DNA from: Brevundimonas subvibrioides
Lineage (GTDB): Bacteria > Pseudomonadota > Alphaproteobacteria > Caulobacterales > Caulobacteraceae
Length of the DNA: 64,000 nucleotides
Direction: 5' to 3'
NCBI RefSeq assembly: GCF_002280785.1
Contig: NZ_NCEQ01000013.1
Location: 1-64,000, forward strand
The notes below the pieces were generated by a model. The model made no database searches. It was not told the DNA's origin and worked only from the letters and a program-made list of their open reading frames with translations. Numbering within the stretch: position 1 is the stretch's first letter; each line of letters opens with the position of its first letter. Both the position numbers and the translations under genes were made by a program. This document shows, one piece after another, positions 56,416 to 64,000 of the stretch.

Positions 56416-56763
56416 CGATCGATCTCCGGCTGTCGGCCCAGTTTGCCGCCGCCGGTCGCCCGCGTCTCGCGGTTTACGGCCCCGCACACCGTGCCGGTCG
56501 TGCCGAATTGAGCCAGCTACCTGTGTCAAATCAGGGTAAATTCCAAGTAAAGAATCACGTATAACAAGAATAAACCATTACTAAAACGTCTATTTTGGAC
56601 AACAATTCTCCTTGCCAATGTAATACTCGCCTGGTGCGATAGTAATATCCCAAGTGCGGGGGCGATCACGGTTTCCGGAAAGTAAACGGAAAGGATCCCG
56701 ACCTCCGGCATACACATTGCTGACTGTCACTTGCCGAACGATCGGCATGACAGGACAACCACT
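56416..56763. other. AT-rich leader region of the curli/Hfa-like locus
   Basis: This 348-base gap changes from GC-rich to strongly AT-rich around 56520-56660 and back, by far the most AT-rich stretch in the window. It holds no convincing gene; a 63-codon minus-strand ORF (56526-56717) uses codons unlike the genome and starts in the AT tract. One GANTC site (56552-56556) lies inside. The stretch is likely the promoter and operator region for the next four genes. Confidence 0.6.
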
Positions 56764-57381
56764 ATGAAGATGACCACCGTTTCCGCCCTGGCCCTGGCCA
56801 TCGGTTTCACGGCTTTCGCCGGCGCCGCCAATGCCCAGACCATCGACAACAACCAGCGCAACAACACCAACATTCGCGCCCAGCTGAACGCGACCATCAG
56901 CGACGTGACCGGCGACGTGTCCGCCACCTCGGCGGCGATCGCCAACTCGTTCACGGCCGAAGGCTCCAACCTCGCGACGCTGAACAACTACCAGAACTTC
57001 TGGGGCGACTCGCGGTCGGGTCTGACGGCGACGATCACTGGCGTCACTGGCGACGTGTCAGCGACCTCGGCCGCGATCGCCAACTCGGCGAGCATGAATG
57101 TGGACTTCGCCACTGCGATCAACAACACCCAGCTCTCGGGCTATGATCCCTCGGCAGCGCTGAACTCCACGATCGTGACCGTGGTCGGCGATGTGTCGCA
57201 GACCTCCGCGGCGCTGAGCAACTCGGCCAGCATCGAATCCGAGTTCGGCCGGGTCGCCTCGACCCAGATCAACATGGCGGCGGTCAATGCCGACATGTCC
57301 ACGACCGTCCGCAACGTGCGCGGCGCGGTGACGGCCACGGCCGCCGCCATCGGCAACAGCCTGACCGTCACCGGCTTCTGA
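56764..57381 (+). CDS. Secreted protein with four 46-residue repeats, curli-like
   Basis: A 205-residue protein with a Sec signal ending at residue 24 (AANAQ). The mature part has four copies of a motif whose cores are GDVSATSAAIANS at 50-62 and 96-108, GDVSQTSAALSNS at 142-154 and GAVTATAAAIGNS at 187-199. The period is 46, 46 and 45 residues, with Asn- and Thr-rich strands between, as in beta-solenoid or amyloid fibre proteins. It may correspond to the HfaD position of Caulobacter holdfast anchors or be a separate fibre subunit. The neighbours are a HfaA-like protein and two CsgG-family proteins. No close family recognised. Confidence 0.86.
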   Translation: MKMTTVSALALAIGFTAFAGAANAQTIDNNQRNNTNIRAQLNATISDVTGDVSATSAAIANSFTAEGSNLATLNNYQNFWGDSRSGLTATITGVTGDVSATSAAIANSASMNVDFATAINNTQLSGYDPSAALNSTIVTVVGDVSQTSAALSNSASIESEFGRVASTQINMAAVNADMSTTVRNVRGAVTATAAAIGNSLTVTGF

Positions 57382-57397
57382 TCCAGCCGCTCCAAAC

Positions 57398-57427
57398 GGT
57401 GTCGTCGCGCGCAAACGCGACGACACC
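57398..57427 (+). terminator. Strong hairpin between the repeat protein and hfaA-like genes
   Basis: Perfect 12-base arms (GGTGTCGTCGCG at 57398-57409 and its complement at 57416-57427) with a six-base loop, 17 bases after the first gene's stop and 23 before the next ATG. No T run follows, so it is more likely an RNA-stability or partial-termination element that sets relative amounts of the genes. Confidence 0.7.
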
Positions 57428-57449
57428 AACGGACTCGAAAGAACAACAC

Positions 57450-57887
57450 ATGAAGCCGTCCCTGTCGATCCCCTGCCTTTGTGCGGCCGTGCTTGCAGGC
57501 CTCTCCCTGCCGATCCCGGCCCTGGCCCAGACGGCCCCCGCCCGCGGCGGGACCCTGTCCACCTACGAAGCGGGCTATGCCAATGGCCGCGCCATGGACA
57601 GCCGGACCTTTGACCCCTCAACCCGCGACGGCGACGGCAATCGGTTGATCATCAACGGCATCATCCAGGCCGATGCCGCCGGCCAGACCCGGTCGGACGG
57701 CAGCGCCGGACAGCAGACAGTCAGCGGCGCCGACTATTTCTCGTCCGGAGCCATGAACAGTTCGACGACGGCCGTCGGCAATCTGTTCACGGTCAGTGTC
57801 GTAGGCTCGTGGAACACTGTGATCGTCAACTCGACCCAGTCCAACACCGGCGACATCTCCGCCTCCGCTGCGCCCGAGCCCCGCTGA
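57450..57887 (+). CDS. hfaA: HfaA-like holdfast anchor/curli-like protein
   Basis: A 145-residue secreted protein with a signal peptide ending at ALA-QT near residue 26. It contains FDPSTRDGDGNRLIINGIIQ and, near the end, GNLFTVSVVGSWNTVIVNSTQ, a Thr/Asn-rich strand like those of Caulobacter HfaA and curli repeats. In Caulobacter HfaA is an amyloid-like holdfast anchor exported by HfaB. The assignment to HfaA is by pattern only. It sits before two CsgG-family genes, which supports the role. Confidence 0.65.
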   Translation: MKPSLSIPCLCAAVLAGLSLPIPALAQTAPARGGTLSTYEAGYANGRAMDSRTFDPSTRDGDGNRLIINGIIQADAAGQTRSDGSAGQQTVSGADYFSSGAMNSSTTAVGNLFTVSVVGSWNTVIVNSTQSNTGDISASAAPEPR

Positions 57888-57925
57888 ACCGCCTTTTCCG
57901 TCTCGCCCTCCATCCGGGAGTCGAC

Positions 57926-58783
57926 ATGTCCAGACCGATCGTCCGCCACCTCGCCCTGCCGATGGTCCTTCTGGGCCTGATGGCCGCCGCCGGCCCGGCC
58001 GCCGCCGCGTCCGACGGCGCGGTGCGCCCCGGACCAGGGGCCAACCCCACGACCTATACCCCGGCCCTGACCTGCATGGCCGAGCGGGACCGGGCGCTGG
58101 GGCTGCGCGCCCCGCGTCTGGCCGTCGGGCGGATCAGCGACCTCACCGGCCGGGTCGATTTCGACACCGGCGCGCGCGTCTCCCAGGGCGCGTCCCTGTT
58201 CGCCATCACCGCCCTGGGTCGCGCCGGTACGCCGGTGGTTGAGCGACTGGACAACTCCGTGTCCCAGATCGAACTGGACTATGCCCAGAGGCACCTGCTG
58301 TCCGACACGCCCGAACGGGCCGGGCAGTCGCCGGAGAATTTTCGCCCCATTTTCGCGGGCCAGGTCGCCGGCTCCGACTATTTCATCGTCGGCGGCATTA
58401 CCGAGCTGAACTACAATCTTCAGTCGTCAGGCATCAGCGTCCAGGTTGGGGAGGCCGCCCTGACCGGCCTTCGGGGCCGCGCCGGGGCTTCGGACTATGT
58501 GATGAATGTCGCGGTCGACCTGCGACTGGTCGATAGCCGCTCGCAGATCGTCTCGAGCTCGGTCTCCTTCCAGAAGCAGCTGGTCGGCCGCGAGATGAAC
58601 CTCGGCCTGACCGGCGGTTCGGACACGGTCGGCGGGGTCCTGTCCGGCGGCACCCAATCGGTCGAACCCTTGCAGGCGGCGGTACGGACCCTGGTCGAGC
58701 GCGGCGTCTATGAGCTGCTGGCCGGACTGCGCAGCCCCGATGTCTATGCCGGCTGTCTGGAACGGGCGGAGACCGGCCGGTGA
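57926..58783 (+). CDS. CsgG-family protein without lipobox, copy 1
   Basis: A 285-residue CsgG/HfaB-family protein. The signal peptide (LPMVLLGLMAAAGPAAAAS) has no lipobox cysteine, unlike classic CsgG. The family core is clear: APRLAVGRISDLTGRVDFDTG, VSQGASLFAITALGRAGTPVVER, YFIVGGITELNYNLQSSG, VAVDLRLVDSRSQ and FQKQLVGREM. CsgG forms the outer-membrane channel for curli subunits. A start at 57926 follows GGGAG. Its stop overlaps the next gene's GTG. Loss of the lipid anchor suggests a periplasmic or accessory partner of copy 2. Confidence 0.88.
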   Translation: MSRPIVRHLALPMVLLGLMAAAGPAAAASDGAVRPGPGANPTTYTPALTCMAERDRALGLRAPRLAVGRISDLTGRVDFDTGARVSQGASLFAITALGRAGTPVVERLDNSVSQIELDYAQRHLLSDTPERAGQSPENFRPIFAGQVAGSDYFIVGGITELNYNLQSSGISVQVGEAALTGLRGRAGASDYVMNVAVDLRLVDSRSQIVSSSVSFQKQLVGREMNLGLTGGSDTVGGVLSGGTQSVEPLQAAVRTLVERGVYELLAGLRSPDVYAGCLERAETGR

Positions 58784-59913
58784 TCACGCACCGCCTGATC
58801 GCCGGCCTGCTGGCGGCCACCACCCTGTCCGGCTGCGCCTCGGCCGGCTTCGACCCGGAGACCGGCCTCTATGCCCGACCGGTCGGCGGAGCGCCGGCCA
58901 CCGCCAATCCGACCGCGCTGAGCCCGGCCCTGACCTGCCTGGCCGACACCGCCCGCGCCCGCGGCGTGGTCGCGCCCCGCCTGGCGGTCGGCGAGATCGC
59001 CGACCTGACCGGCAAGCTGGACCTGGAAACCGGCCGGCGCGTCACCCAGGGAGCCGCCCTGTTCGCGGTCACCGCCTTCGGGCGGGCCGGCGTGCCTTTG
59101 GTCGAGCGGGCCGACCAGACCGTAGCCGAGGTCGAGCGCACCTATGCCACGGCCCAGGTCCTGTCCGACACCCCGACCGGGCCTGGCGAGGACCCCGGCA
59201 CGGTCCGCGCCGTGAATCCGGGCCAGGTCGCCGGTTCGCGCTTCTACCTCGTCGGCGGGGTCACCGAGCTGAACTACAACATCGAATCGTCGGGCGGCGA
59301 ACTGGGCGTCGGGGCCCTGAACCCGGAGGACGCCAAGACCGGCATCAGCGGCTCGCGCTTCGTGATGAATGTCGCCGTCGATCTGCGTCTGGTCGATTCC
59401 ATCTCCCAGGAGGTGGTCGCCGTCGCCGCCTATCAGAAGCAGATCGTCGGGCGCGAGATCCGGGCAGGGGTGTTCGACATCTTCGGCGGGGTTGCGATCG
59501 ACCTGTCGGGCGGGGTCAGCGCGCTGGAGCCCCTGCAGCTGGGCGTGCGCGCCCTGGTCGAACGCGGCGTCTATGACGTCACCGCCGACCTTTACGGGCT
59601 CAACGACGCCGGCTGCCTGCCGCCCGCCCAGACGGCGGATACCTCCGGTGGCTACAGCCGGCTGCGCGCCCTGTCGCCGGTCCTGCCGGCCGAGCCGGCG
59701 CCGGTCCTGGCCGCCGTTCAACGCCCGGCCCGGCCCGTCATTCCAGCCCCGGTCGCGGAGCGGCCGATCCCGGCCCGGCCCGGCACGGTGCTGGCGGCCC
59801 CGGGTCTGCCCCCGGCCCCCGCCATGGTCGAGCCCGCCCCGGCCGAGGCCGGCCGGCCCCGCCCGCGCATCGATCCCCGCAACTGGCGCGTCATCCGCGG
59901 CCCAGCCGGCTGA
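58780..59913 (+). CDS. hfaB: CsgG/HfaB-family outer-membrane lipoprotein, copy 2
   Basis: A 377-residue lipoprotein with lipobox LSGC (Cys19). The CsgG core is parallel to copy 1 (APRLAVGEIADLTGKLDLETG, TQGAALFAVTAFGRAGVPLVER, YLVGGVTELNYNIESSGG, YQKQIVGREIRAGVFDIFGG) and resembles HfaB of Caulobacter. It has a Pro/Ala-rich C-terminal extension from about residue 285 that copy 1 lacks. Start is GTG overlapping the previous stop as GTGA. It probably forms the export channel for the two small secreted proteins. Confidence 0.9.
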   Translation: MITHRLIAGLLAATTLSGCASAGFDPETGLYARPVGGAPATANPTALSPALTCLADTARARGVVAPRLAVGEIADLTGKLDLETGRRVTQGAALFAVTAFGRAGVPLVERADQTVAEVERTYATAQVLSDTPTGPGEDPGTVRAVNPGQVAGSRFYLVGGVTELNYNIESSGGELGVGALNPEDAKTGISGSRFVMNVAVDLRLVDSISQEVVAVAAYQKQIVGREIRAGVFDIFGGVAIDLSGGVSALEPLQLGVRALVERGVYDVTADLYGLNDAGCLPPAQTADTSGGYSRLRALSPVLPAEPAPVLAAVQRPARPVIPAPVAERPIPARPGTVLAAPGLPPAPAMVEPAPAEAGRPRPRIDPRNWRVIRGPAG

Positions 59914-59978
59914 GTCCGGCCGCGCCGGCAGCCGAAGTCTGCAGGGGACTCGGACCGTATTGAGAACCGGCGAGCGGC

Positions 59979-60173
59979 CTATTTATGCGTCCAGGGGCGG
60001 TTGGCGCCCGGCGTGACCCCGGCCGCCTGTTCGCGCTGGAACCGCCCGCCGCGCGGCGGCTTCGGCCGGGCGTCCAGCTTCGCGGTCTTCAGCCGCAAGG
60101 CCTTCTGCGCCGGCGTCTCTCCCACCGGACCGTCGGTCGAGGGCGTTGAGGTCTGGTCGGGCTGATCGGTCAT
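59979..60173 (-). CDS. Small hypothetical protein
   Basis: A 64-residue protein: an acidic, Thr/Ser-rich N-terminus (MTDQPDQTSTPSTDGPVGETP), then a basic segment (AQKALRLKTAKLDARPKPPRGGRFQREQ, quoted in part) and PWTHK at the end. The basic part with its PPRGGRF resembles small ribosome- or RNA-associated proteins of Caulobacterales. Codon use is like the genome. It is convergent with the hfaB-like gene. Confidence 0.7.
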   Translation of the reverse strand: MTDQPDQTSTPSTDGPVGETPAQKALRLKTAKLDARPKPPRGGRFQREQAAGVTPGANRPWTHK

Positions 60174-60302
60174 GCCCGGACCCCTAGCACGCGGGCGGCC
60201 ATCGCGCCTGTCGTATCGCGGCGGGTGTGCCGCACGGCAACCTTAACCGCCGCACGCCGTTCTGCTGACCGTAGGCAGGCGGAACCGCCGGAGAGCACCC
60301 CC

Positions 60303-61193
60303 ATGACTTCGATCAAGACCCTCACAGCCCTGGCGGCCGGCGCCGTCGTTCTCTCGCTGGCCCCTCTCGCCCAGGCCCAGACGCCCTATGGCCAGTCCGG
60401 CTCACAGCAGCCGACCGGCCAGGAGGTCTTCGGCCAGATCCTGCAGAACCTGTTTGGTGGTCAGACGTCCGGTTCGATCGACGCCGAATGGAGCCGTGGG
60501 CGTCGCGCGCTCGGCGCCCAGCAGACCACCTTCAACAACCGCCTCGACACCCAGGTCCGCTCAGGCTCGCTGTCTTCCTGGTCCGCTGATCGAATCCGCA
60601 CGGACTATGACGCCCTGGTTCAGCTGGAGGCCCGCTACGGCCAGGACGGACGCTTCACGACCCAGGAGCGTCAGGACCTGACCACCCGCTACAACGCCCT
60701 GACCTCAGCGCTCGAGGACGGCGGCTACGGCGACGACATCGGCGGCTACCAGTCTGCCGCCGACGGCCGGGCGGACTTCGACGCTCGCATCGACGCCGCC
60801 GTGCGCGCCCGCACGCTGACCCGCACCGACGCCACGCGCCTGCGCAGCGATTACGCGGCCATCGTTTCGGTCGAGGCCGGCTTCCAGCGCGACGGTCTCA
60901 GCGCCCGCGAGCGCCAGGACATCGAGGCCCGCCTCGACGCCATCGACGCCCGCGTCCCGGGCGGAAACTCCGGCAACGGCGGCTGGCAGCAGACTCCGCG
61001 CGATCGCCTGAGCGCCATCGAACGCGCCCTCTACACCCTGCCGCGCGGCCAGCAGGACGCCATCCGGGTCCAGTTCGAGGACCTGACCCGTCTGGAGGCC
61101 GCCTACTCCCGCGCACGCCCGTCAAGCGACGACACGGCCTATCTGGACCGCCGCATCGGCGAGCTGGAAGTGCAGGCGCGGGTTCGCCGCTAG
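60303..61193 (+). CDS. Secreted helical repeat protein of unknown function
   Basis: A 296-residue protein with a Sec signal (LTALAAGAVVLSLAPLAQAQ). The mature part has two or three related helical hairpins: LEARYGQDGRFTTQERQDLTTRYNAL and VEAGFQRDGLSARERQDIEARLDAI, with the pattern DG(R/L)(F/S)-x-x-ERQD. The DGxL/T..ER loops look EF-hand-like but lack full calcium ligands. Start at 60303 gives the signal peptide. A rho-independent terminator follows the stop. Confidence 0.8.
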   Translation: MTSIKTLTALAAGAVVLSLAPLAQAQTPYGQSGSQQPTGQEVFGQILQNLFGGQTSGSIDAEWSRGRRALGAQQTTFNNRLDTQVRSGSLSSWSADRIRTDYDALVQLEARYGQDGRFTTQERQDLTTRYNALTSALEDGGYGDDIGGYQSAADGRADFDARIDAAVRARTLTRTDATRLRSDYAAIVSVEAGFQRDGLSARERQDIEARLDAIDARVPGGNSGNGGWQQTPRDRLSAIERALYTLPRGQQDAIRVQFEDLTRLEAAYSRARPSSDDTAYLDRRIGELEVQARVRR

Positions 61194-61195
61194 CG

Positions 61196-61220
61196 CCCTC
61201 TCCCGGTGGGAGAGGGTTTT
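61196..61220 (+). terminator. Rho-independent terminator
   Basis: CCCTCTCCC, GGT, GGGAGAGGG followed by TTTT, three bases after the stop of the secreted helical protein. Perfect nine-base stem with a T run. Confidence 0.88.
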
Positions 61221-61224
61221 GCGT

Positions 61225-61983
61225 TCACCGACACAATCGCCCGCTCTCCGCCTCCAGGTGCAGATGGTCGTGGTGGACCGCATTATAGTCGGGGCTGAGG
61301 ACCGTGCCGAAGACGCGGCAGCCCTCGTCGCGGATACGGTGCAGGAAGCGCGCCTCGGGCGTGCCGGCGGCCCAGTCGCCCGCCACGGTGATCCTGCGCC
61401 CGTCCCGCAATCGCACGCCGGAGAAATCCAGCGCCGCCGCCCGCGAATGGGCGCTGGCCCGCGACGTTTCCCCTGAATCGTTCCGCACGCCCCGGCAGGC
61501 ATAGACCCCCATATGCTCGATCGCCACGACGTCGGACCCCAGGATCGCGCGCGCCGCCGGTTCCACGGACTGACGCCGCCAGACGCTGACCGCCGCCGCC
61601 AGGGCGCAGGTCATGGTGACATCGGACGGCGCCATCCGGGCTGTCGTCCCCATGTCCGGCCCCAGCACCCCCGCCGCCGTCAGGCCGCAGGTTTCGGAGT
61701 TCACCCGGTCCGGCGTCGGTGAGAACGTCACCCGCGCCGCCTCCAGTTCCGCCTCGCACTGCGCCGGGGTCTGCGTCGCCCGCTGCACGCGGCCGAGCGT
61801 CCCGCTGTCGATCGGCTGATCGATCACTCCGGCTCCAGGCGCGACATAGACCGACGACCCGGGGTTCGGCGCCGGAGCGTAGGGCGTGTAGCCCGACGGC
61901 GGGACGGTGTTGGGGATCGGACGGCCACAGCCGGACAGGACGACGAGCAGAAGGGCGACCGCGAGGCGTGACGTTCCGGGCAT
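61225..61983 (-). CDS. Extensin-family lipoprotein
   Basis: A 252-residue lipoprotein (lipobox LSGC, Cys19), then a Pro/Tyr-rich linker and an extensin-like C-terminal domain. The domain has CEAELEAARVTFSP, CGLTAAGVLG, MTCALAAAVSVW, SAHSRAAALDFSGVRL, HRIRDEGCRVFG and HHDHLHLE: these His, Asp and Cys positions are those of the extensin/M15-like peptidase group. A periplasmic peptidoglycan role is likely. Start at 61983 is chosen for the lipoprotein signal; the longer frame begins in a charged stretch. Confidence 0.86.
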   Translation of the reverse strand: MPGTSRLAVALLLVVLSGCGRPIPNTVPPSGYTPYAPAPNPGSSVYVAPGAGVIDQPIDSGTLGRVQRATQTPAQCEAELEAARVTFSPTPDRVNSETCGLTAAGVLGPDMGTTARMAPSDVTMTCALAAAVSVWRRQSVEPAARAILGSDVVAIEHMGVYACRGVRNDSGETSRASAHSRAAALDFSGVRLRDGRRITVAGDWAAGTPEARFLHRIRDEGCRVFGTVLSPDYNAVHHDHLHLEAESGRLCR

Positions 61984-62099
61984 GACCCGAACCTGACAGG
62001 ATTCGCCGTCCGATTCTGCTGACAGCCTGCTGTCAGCATCCGCATCGGCCGCCCGCGCCTTGACTGGCGACATCTCCCCTCGCGCACTAAGTTCCGTTC

Positions 62100-64000
62100 A
62101 TGAACCGTTCTTCGACCCCCAAGGGCTCGGCGCCCGTCATCAAGAAGCCTGTCCACATCCCGAACCAGGGCGTGGCGGAGGCGCCGTCGGCCTTCCTGCG
62201 CGACGACAGGACGCCTCTCCCGAAGGCGATGAAAAACATGCCGATGTTCGCGCCGGTCACCGGCCCGCGCCTGACGCCGGAGGAGGCGCCGACCGGCCCC
62301 GGCGACTGGGTTCCCCACCGCCCCGACCGCCCGGCCAAGAGCCTCAAGGGCCGCCAGAACAATCGCTTCCGGCTGGAGACCAGCTACACCCCCGCCGGCG
62401 ACCAGCCCGCCGCCATCGCCGAACTGGTGTCCCAGGCGGCCCAGGGCGACCGCGACCAGGTGCTGCTGGGCGTCACCGGCTCGGGCAAGACCTTCACCAT
62501 GGCCAAGGTGATCGAGGCGACCCAGCGCCCGGCCCTGATCCTGGCCCCCAACAAGACCCTGGCGGCCCAGCTCTACAGCGAGTTCAAGAGCTTCTTCCCC
62601 GACAACGCCGTCGAGTATTTCGTCAGCTACTACGACTACTACCAGCCCGAAGCCTACGTCCCCCGGACCGACACCTATATCGAGAAGGACTCCTCCATCA
62701 ACGAGCAGATCGACCGGATGCGCCACTCGGCGACGCGGTCGATCCTGGAGCGGGACGACGTCATCGTGGTGGCGAGCGTCAGCTGCATCTACGGCATCGG
62801 CTCGGTCGAGACCTATACCGCCATGACCTTCGACCTGAAGGTCGGGGACCAGATCGACGAGTCCAAGCTGCGCGCCGACCTGATCGCCCTGCAGTACAAG
62901 CGCAACGACGTCGCCTTCGACCGCGGCATGTTCCGCAAACGCGGCGACACGGTCGAGATCTTCCCCGTCCACCTCGACGACCGGGCCTGGCGCGTCAGCC
63001 TGTTCGGCGACGAGATCGAGTCGATCGCCGAGTTCGACCCCCTGACCGGCAAGAAGACCGCCGAGCTGAAGGAGGTCACCGTCTATGCCGCCAGCCACTA
63101 CGTCACCCCGCGCCCGACGCTGAACCAGGCGCTCGGCGGCATCAAGGCCGAGCTGAAGGAGACGCTCGACTGGATGATCGAGAACGGCAAGCTGCTGGAG
63201 GCCCAGCGGCTGGAACAGCGCGTGCGCTTCGACCTGGAAATGATGGAGGCCACCGGCTCCTGCGCCGGGATCGAGAACTACAGCCGCTGGCTGACCGGCC
63301 GCAGCCCCGGCGAGCCGCCGCCGACCTTCTTCGAATATATCCCCGACAACGCCCTGCTGTTCGTGGACGAGAGCCACGTCACCATCGGCCAGATCAACGG
63401 CATGTTCCGGGGCGACTACCGCCGCAAATCGACCCTGGCGGAGTACGGCTTCCGCCTGCCCTCCTGCATCGACAACCGCCCGCTCAAGTTCGACGAATGG
63501 GAGGCGATGCGGCCCCAGACGGTGCACGTCTCGGCCACCCCGGGCCCGTGGGAGATGGAACAGACCGGCGGCGTCTTCGTCGAACAGGTCATCCGCCCCA
63601 CCGGCCTGATCGACCCCCCGGTCGAGATCCGCCCCGTCAGTGGCCAGACCCGCAACCAGGTCGACGACGTCATCGACGAGGTCAAGGCCGTGGCCCGCCA
63701 GGGCTACCGCTCCCTGGTCACCGTCCTGACCAAGAAGATGGCCGAGGACCTGACCGAATACATGCACGAACAGGGGGTGCGCGTGCGCTACATGCACTCC
63801 GACGTCGACACGATGGAGCGGATCGAGATCATCCGCGACCTGCGGCTGGGCTCCTTCGACGTCCTGATCGGCATCAACCTCCTGCGCGAAGGGCTCGACA
63901 TCCCCGAGTGCGGCCTGGTCGCCATCCTCGACGCGGACAAGGAGGGCTTCCTGCGCTCCGAGACCTCCCTGATCCAGACCATCGGCCGCGCGGCCCGCAA
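62100..64000 (+). CDS. uvrB: Excinuclease ABC subunit B (3' part outside window)
   Basis: DNA damage-recognition helicase of nucleotide excision repair. I translated the frame from the ATG at 62100: 633 codons reach the window edge. An 88-residue Pro/Lys-rich extension precedes the core ([20 protein letters not shown]). Walker A is [11 protein letters not shown], the beta hairpin [19 protein letters not shown], then [23 protein letters not shown] and, at the edge, [10 protein letters not shown]. The C-terminal UvrC-binding domain is outside. The extension is common in alphaproteobacterial UvrB. Confidence 0.95.
   Translation, partial: MNRSSTPKGSAPVIKKPVHIPNQGVAEAPSAFLRDDRTPLPKAMKNMPMFAPVTGPRLTPEEAPTGPGDWVPHRPDRPAKSLKGRQNNRFRLETSYTPAGDQPAAIAELVSQAAQGDRDQVLLGVTGSGKTFTMAKVIEATQRPALILAPNKTLAAQLYSEFKSFFPDNAVEYFVSYYDYYQPEAYVPRTDTYIEKDSSINEQIDRMRHSATRSILERDDVIVVASVSCIYGIGSVETYTAMTFDLKVGDQIDESKLRADLIALQYKRNDVAFDRGMFRKRGDTVEIFPVHLDDRAWRVSLFGDEIESIAEFDPLTGKKTAELKEVTVYAASHYVTPRPTLNQALGGIKAELKETLDWMIENGKLLEAQRLEQRVRFDLEMMEATGSCAGIENYSRWLTGRSPGEPPPTFFEYIPDNALLFVDESHVTIGQINGMFRGDYRRKSTLAEYGFRLPSCIDNRPLKFDEWEAMRPQTVHVSATPGPWEMEQTGGVFVEQVIRPTGLIDPPVEIRPVSGQTRNQVDDVIDEVKAVARQGYRSLVTVLTKKMAEDLTEYMHEQGVRVRYMHSDVDTMERIEIIRDLRLGSFDVLIGINLLREGLDIPECGLVAILDADKEGFLRSETSLIQTIGRAAR

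Noticed and set aside
56526..56717. 63-codon minus-strand frame in the AT-rich gap
   Set aside because: The hydrophobic reading arises from AT-rich DNA; codon use is unlike the genome and there is no Shine-Dalgarno.
61824..63797. 657-codon minus-strand frame
   Set aside because: Antisense to uvrB, whose motifs are unmistakable on the plus strand.

Overview
This GC-rich window reads as a chromosomal segment of an alphaproteobacterium of the Caulobacterales, probably close to Brevundimonas or Caulobacter. The reasons are the housekeeping protein types (a RpoD/DnaG pair, UvrB with a long N-terminal extension, an HWE-family histidine kinase), a TTAA-N7-TTAA box matching the CtrA cell-cycle regulator consensus upstream of dnaG, and a curli-like, holdfast-anchor-like (Hfa) secretion locus. 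The genus is inferred. No rRNA, tRNA, CRISPR array, transposase or prophage was seen by eye.

Layout. 1-3.4 kb: rpoD (cut by the window start) and dnaG, minus strand; the primase has lost all four zinc ligands. 3.5-7.1 kb: a small ORF, then patatin lipoprotein, predicted glycosyltransferase and carA, packed on the minus strand. 7.1-10.3 kb: APC permease, Rieske oxygenase and SDR. 10.3-16.4 kb: secreted alpha/beta hydrolase behind a perfect inverted repeat, DUF805 protein, HAD hydrolase, sulfotransferase and a large TonB-dependent receptor. 16.7-20.3 kb: RraB-like protein and carB. 20.3-23.8 kb: REP-like hairpins, a small HTH protein, a DAACS transporter and a UGT-like glycosyltransferase. 23.8-26.6 kb: a minus-strand operon of FitA/VapB-like antitoxin, VapC PIN toxin, selD and mnmH, with each junction overlapping by four bases. 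26.6-31.8 kb: small membrane proteins, GST, greA, ELM1-like protein, trxB and aldo/keto reductase. 31.9-39.3 kb: response regulator plus HWE kinase, SleB-like hydrolase, Dps and a large hybrid kinase. 39.3-41.9 kb: DUF6481 protein, a lipoprotein, a second SleB-like hydrolase and a small gene that seems to start at ATC. 41.9-46.3 kb: nadA, an M50 membrane protease, nadB and nadC behind a perfect operator-like palindrome. 46.6-50.7 kb: ilvA and a second hybrid kinase. 50.7-56.4 kb: DNA-alkylation repair (Ada regulator with a collapsed AlkA domain, two methyltransferases), a PadR plus HAAS membrane-protein pair, an XRE plus membrane-protein pair and an isocitrate-lyase-family enzyme. 56.4-60 kb: AT-rich leader, a four-repeat secreted protein, a HfaA-like protein and two CsgG-family proteins. 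60-64 kb: small and secreted proteins, extensin-like lipoprotein and uvrB (cut by the window end).

The best candidates for undescribed biology are the toxin-antitoxin pair coupled to the tRNA-selenouridine pathway (23.8-26.6 kb), the curli/holdfast-like locus with two different CsgG proteins and a stable intergenic hairpin (56.4-59.9 kb), the membrane protease inside the NAD operon, and the Ada protein whose glycosylase core is deleted in frame.
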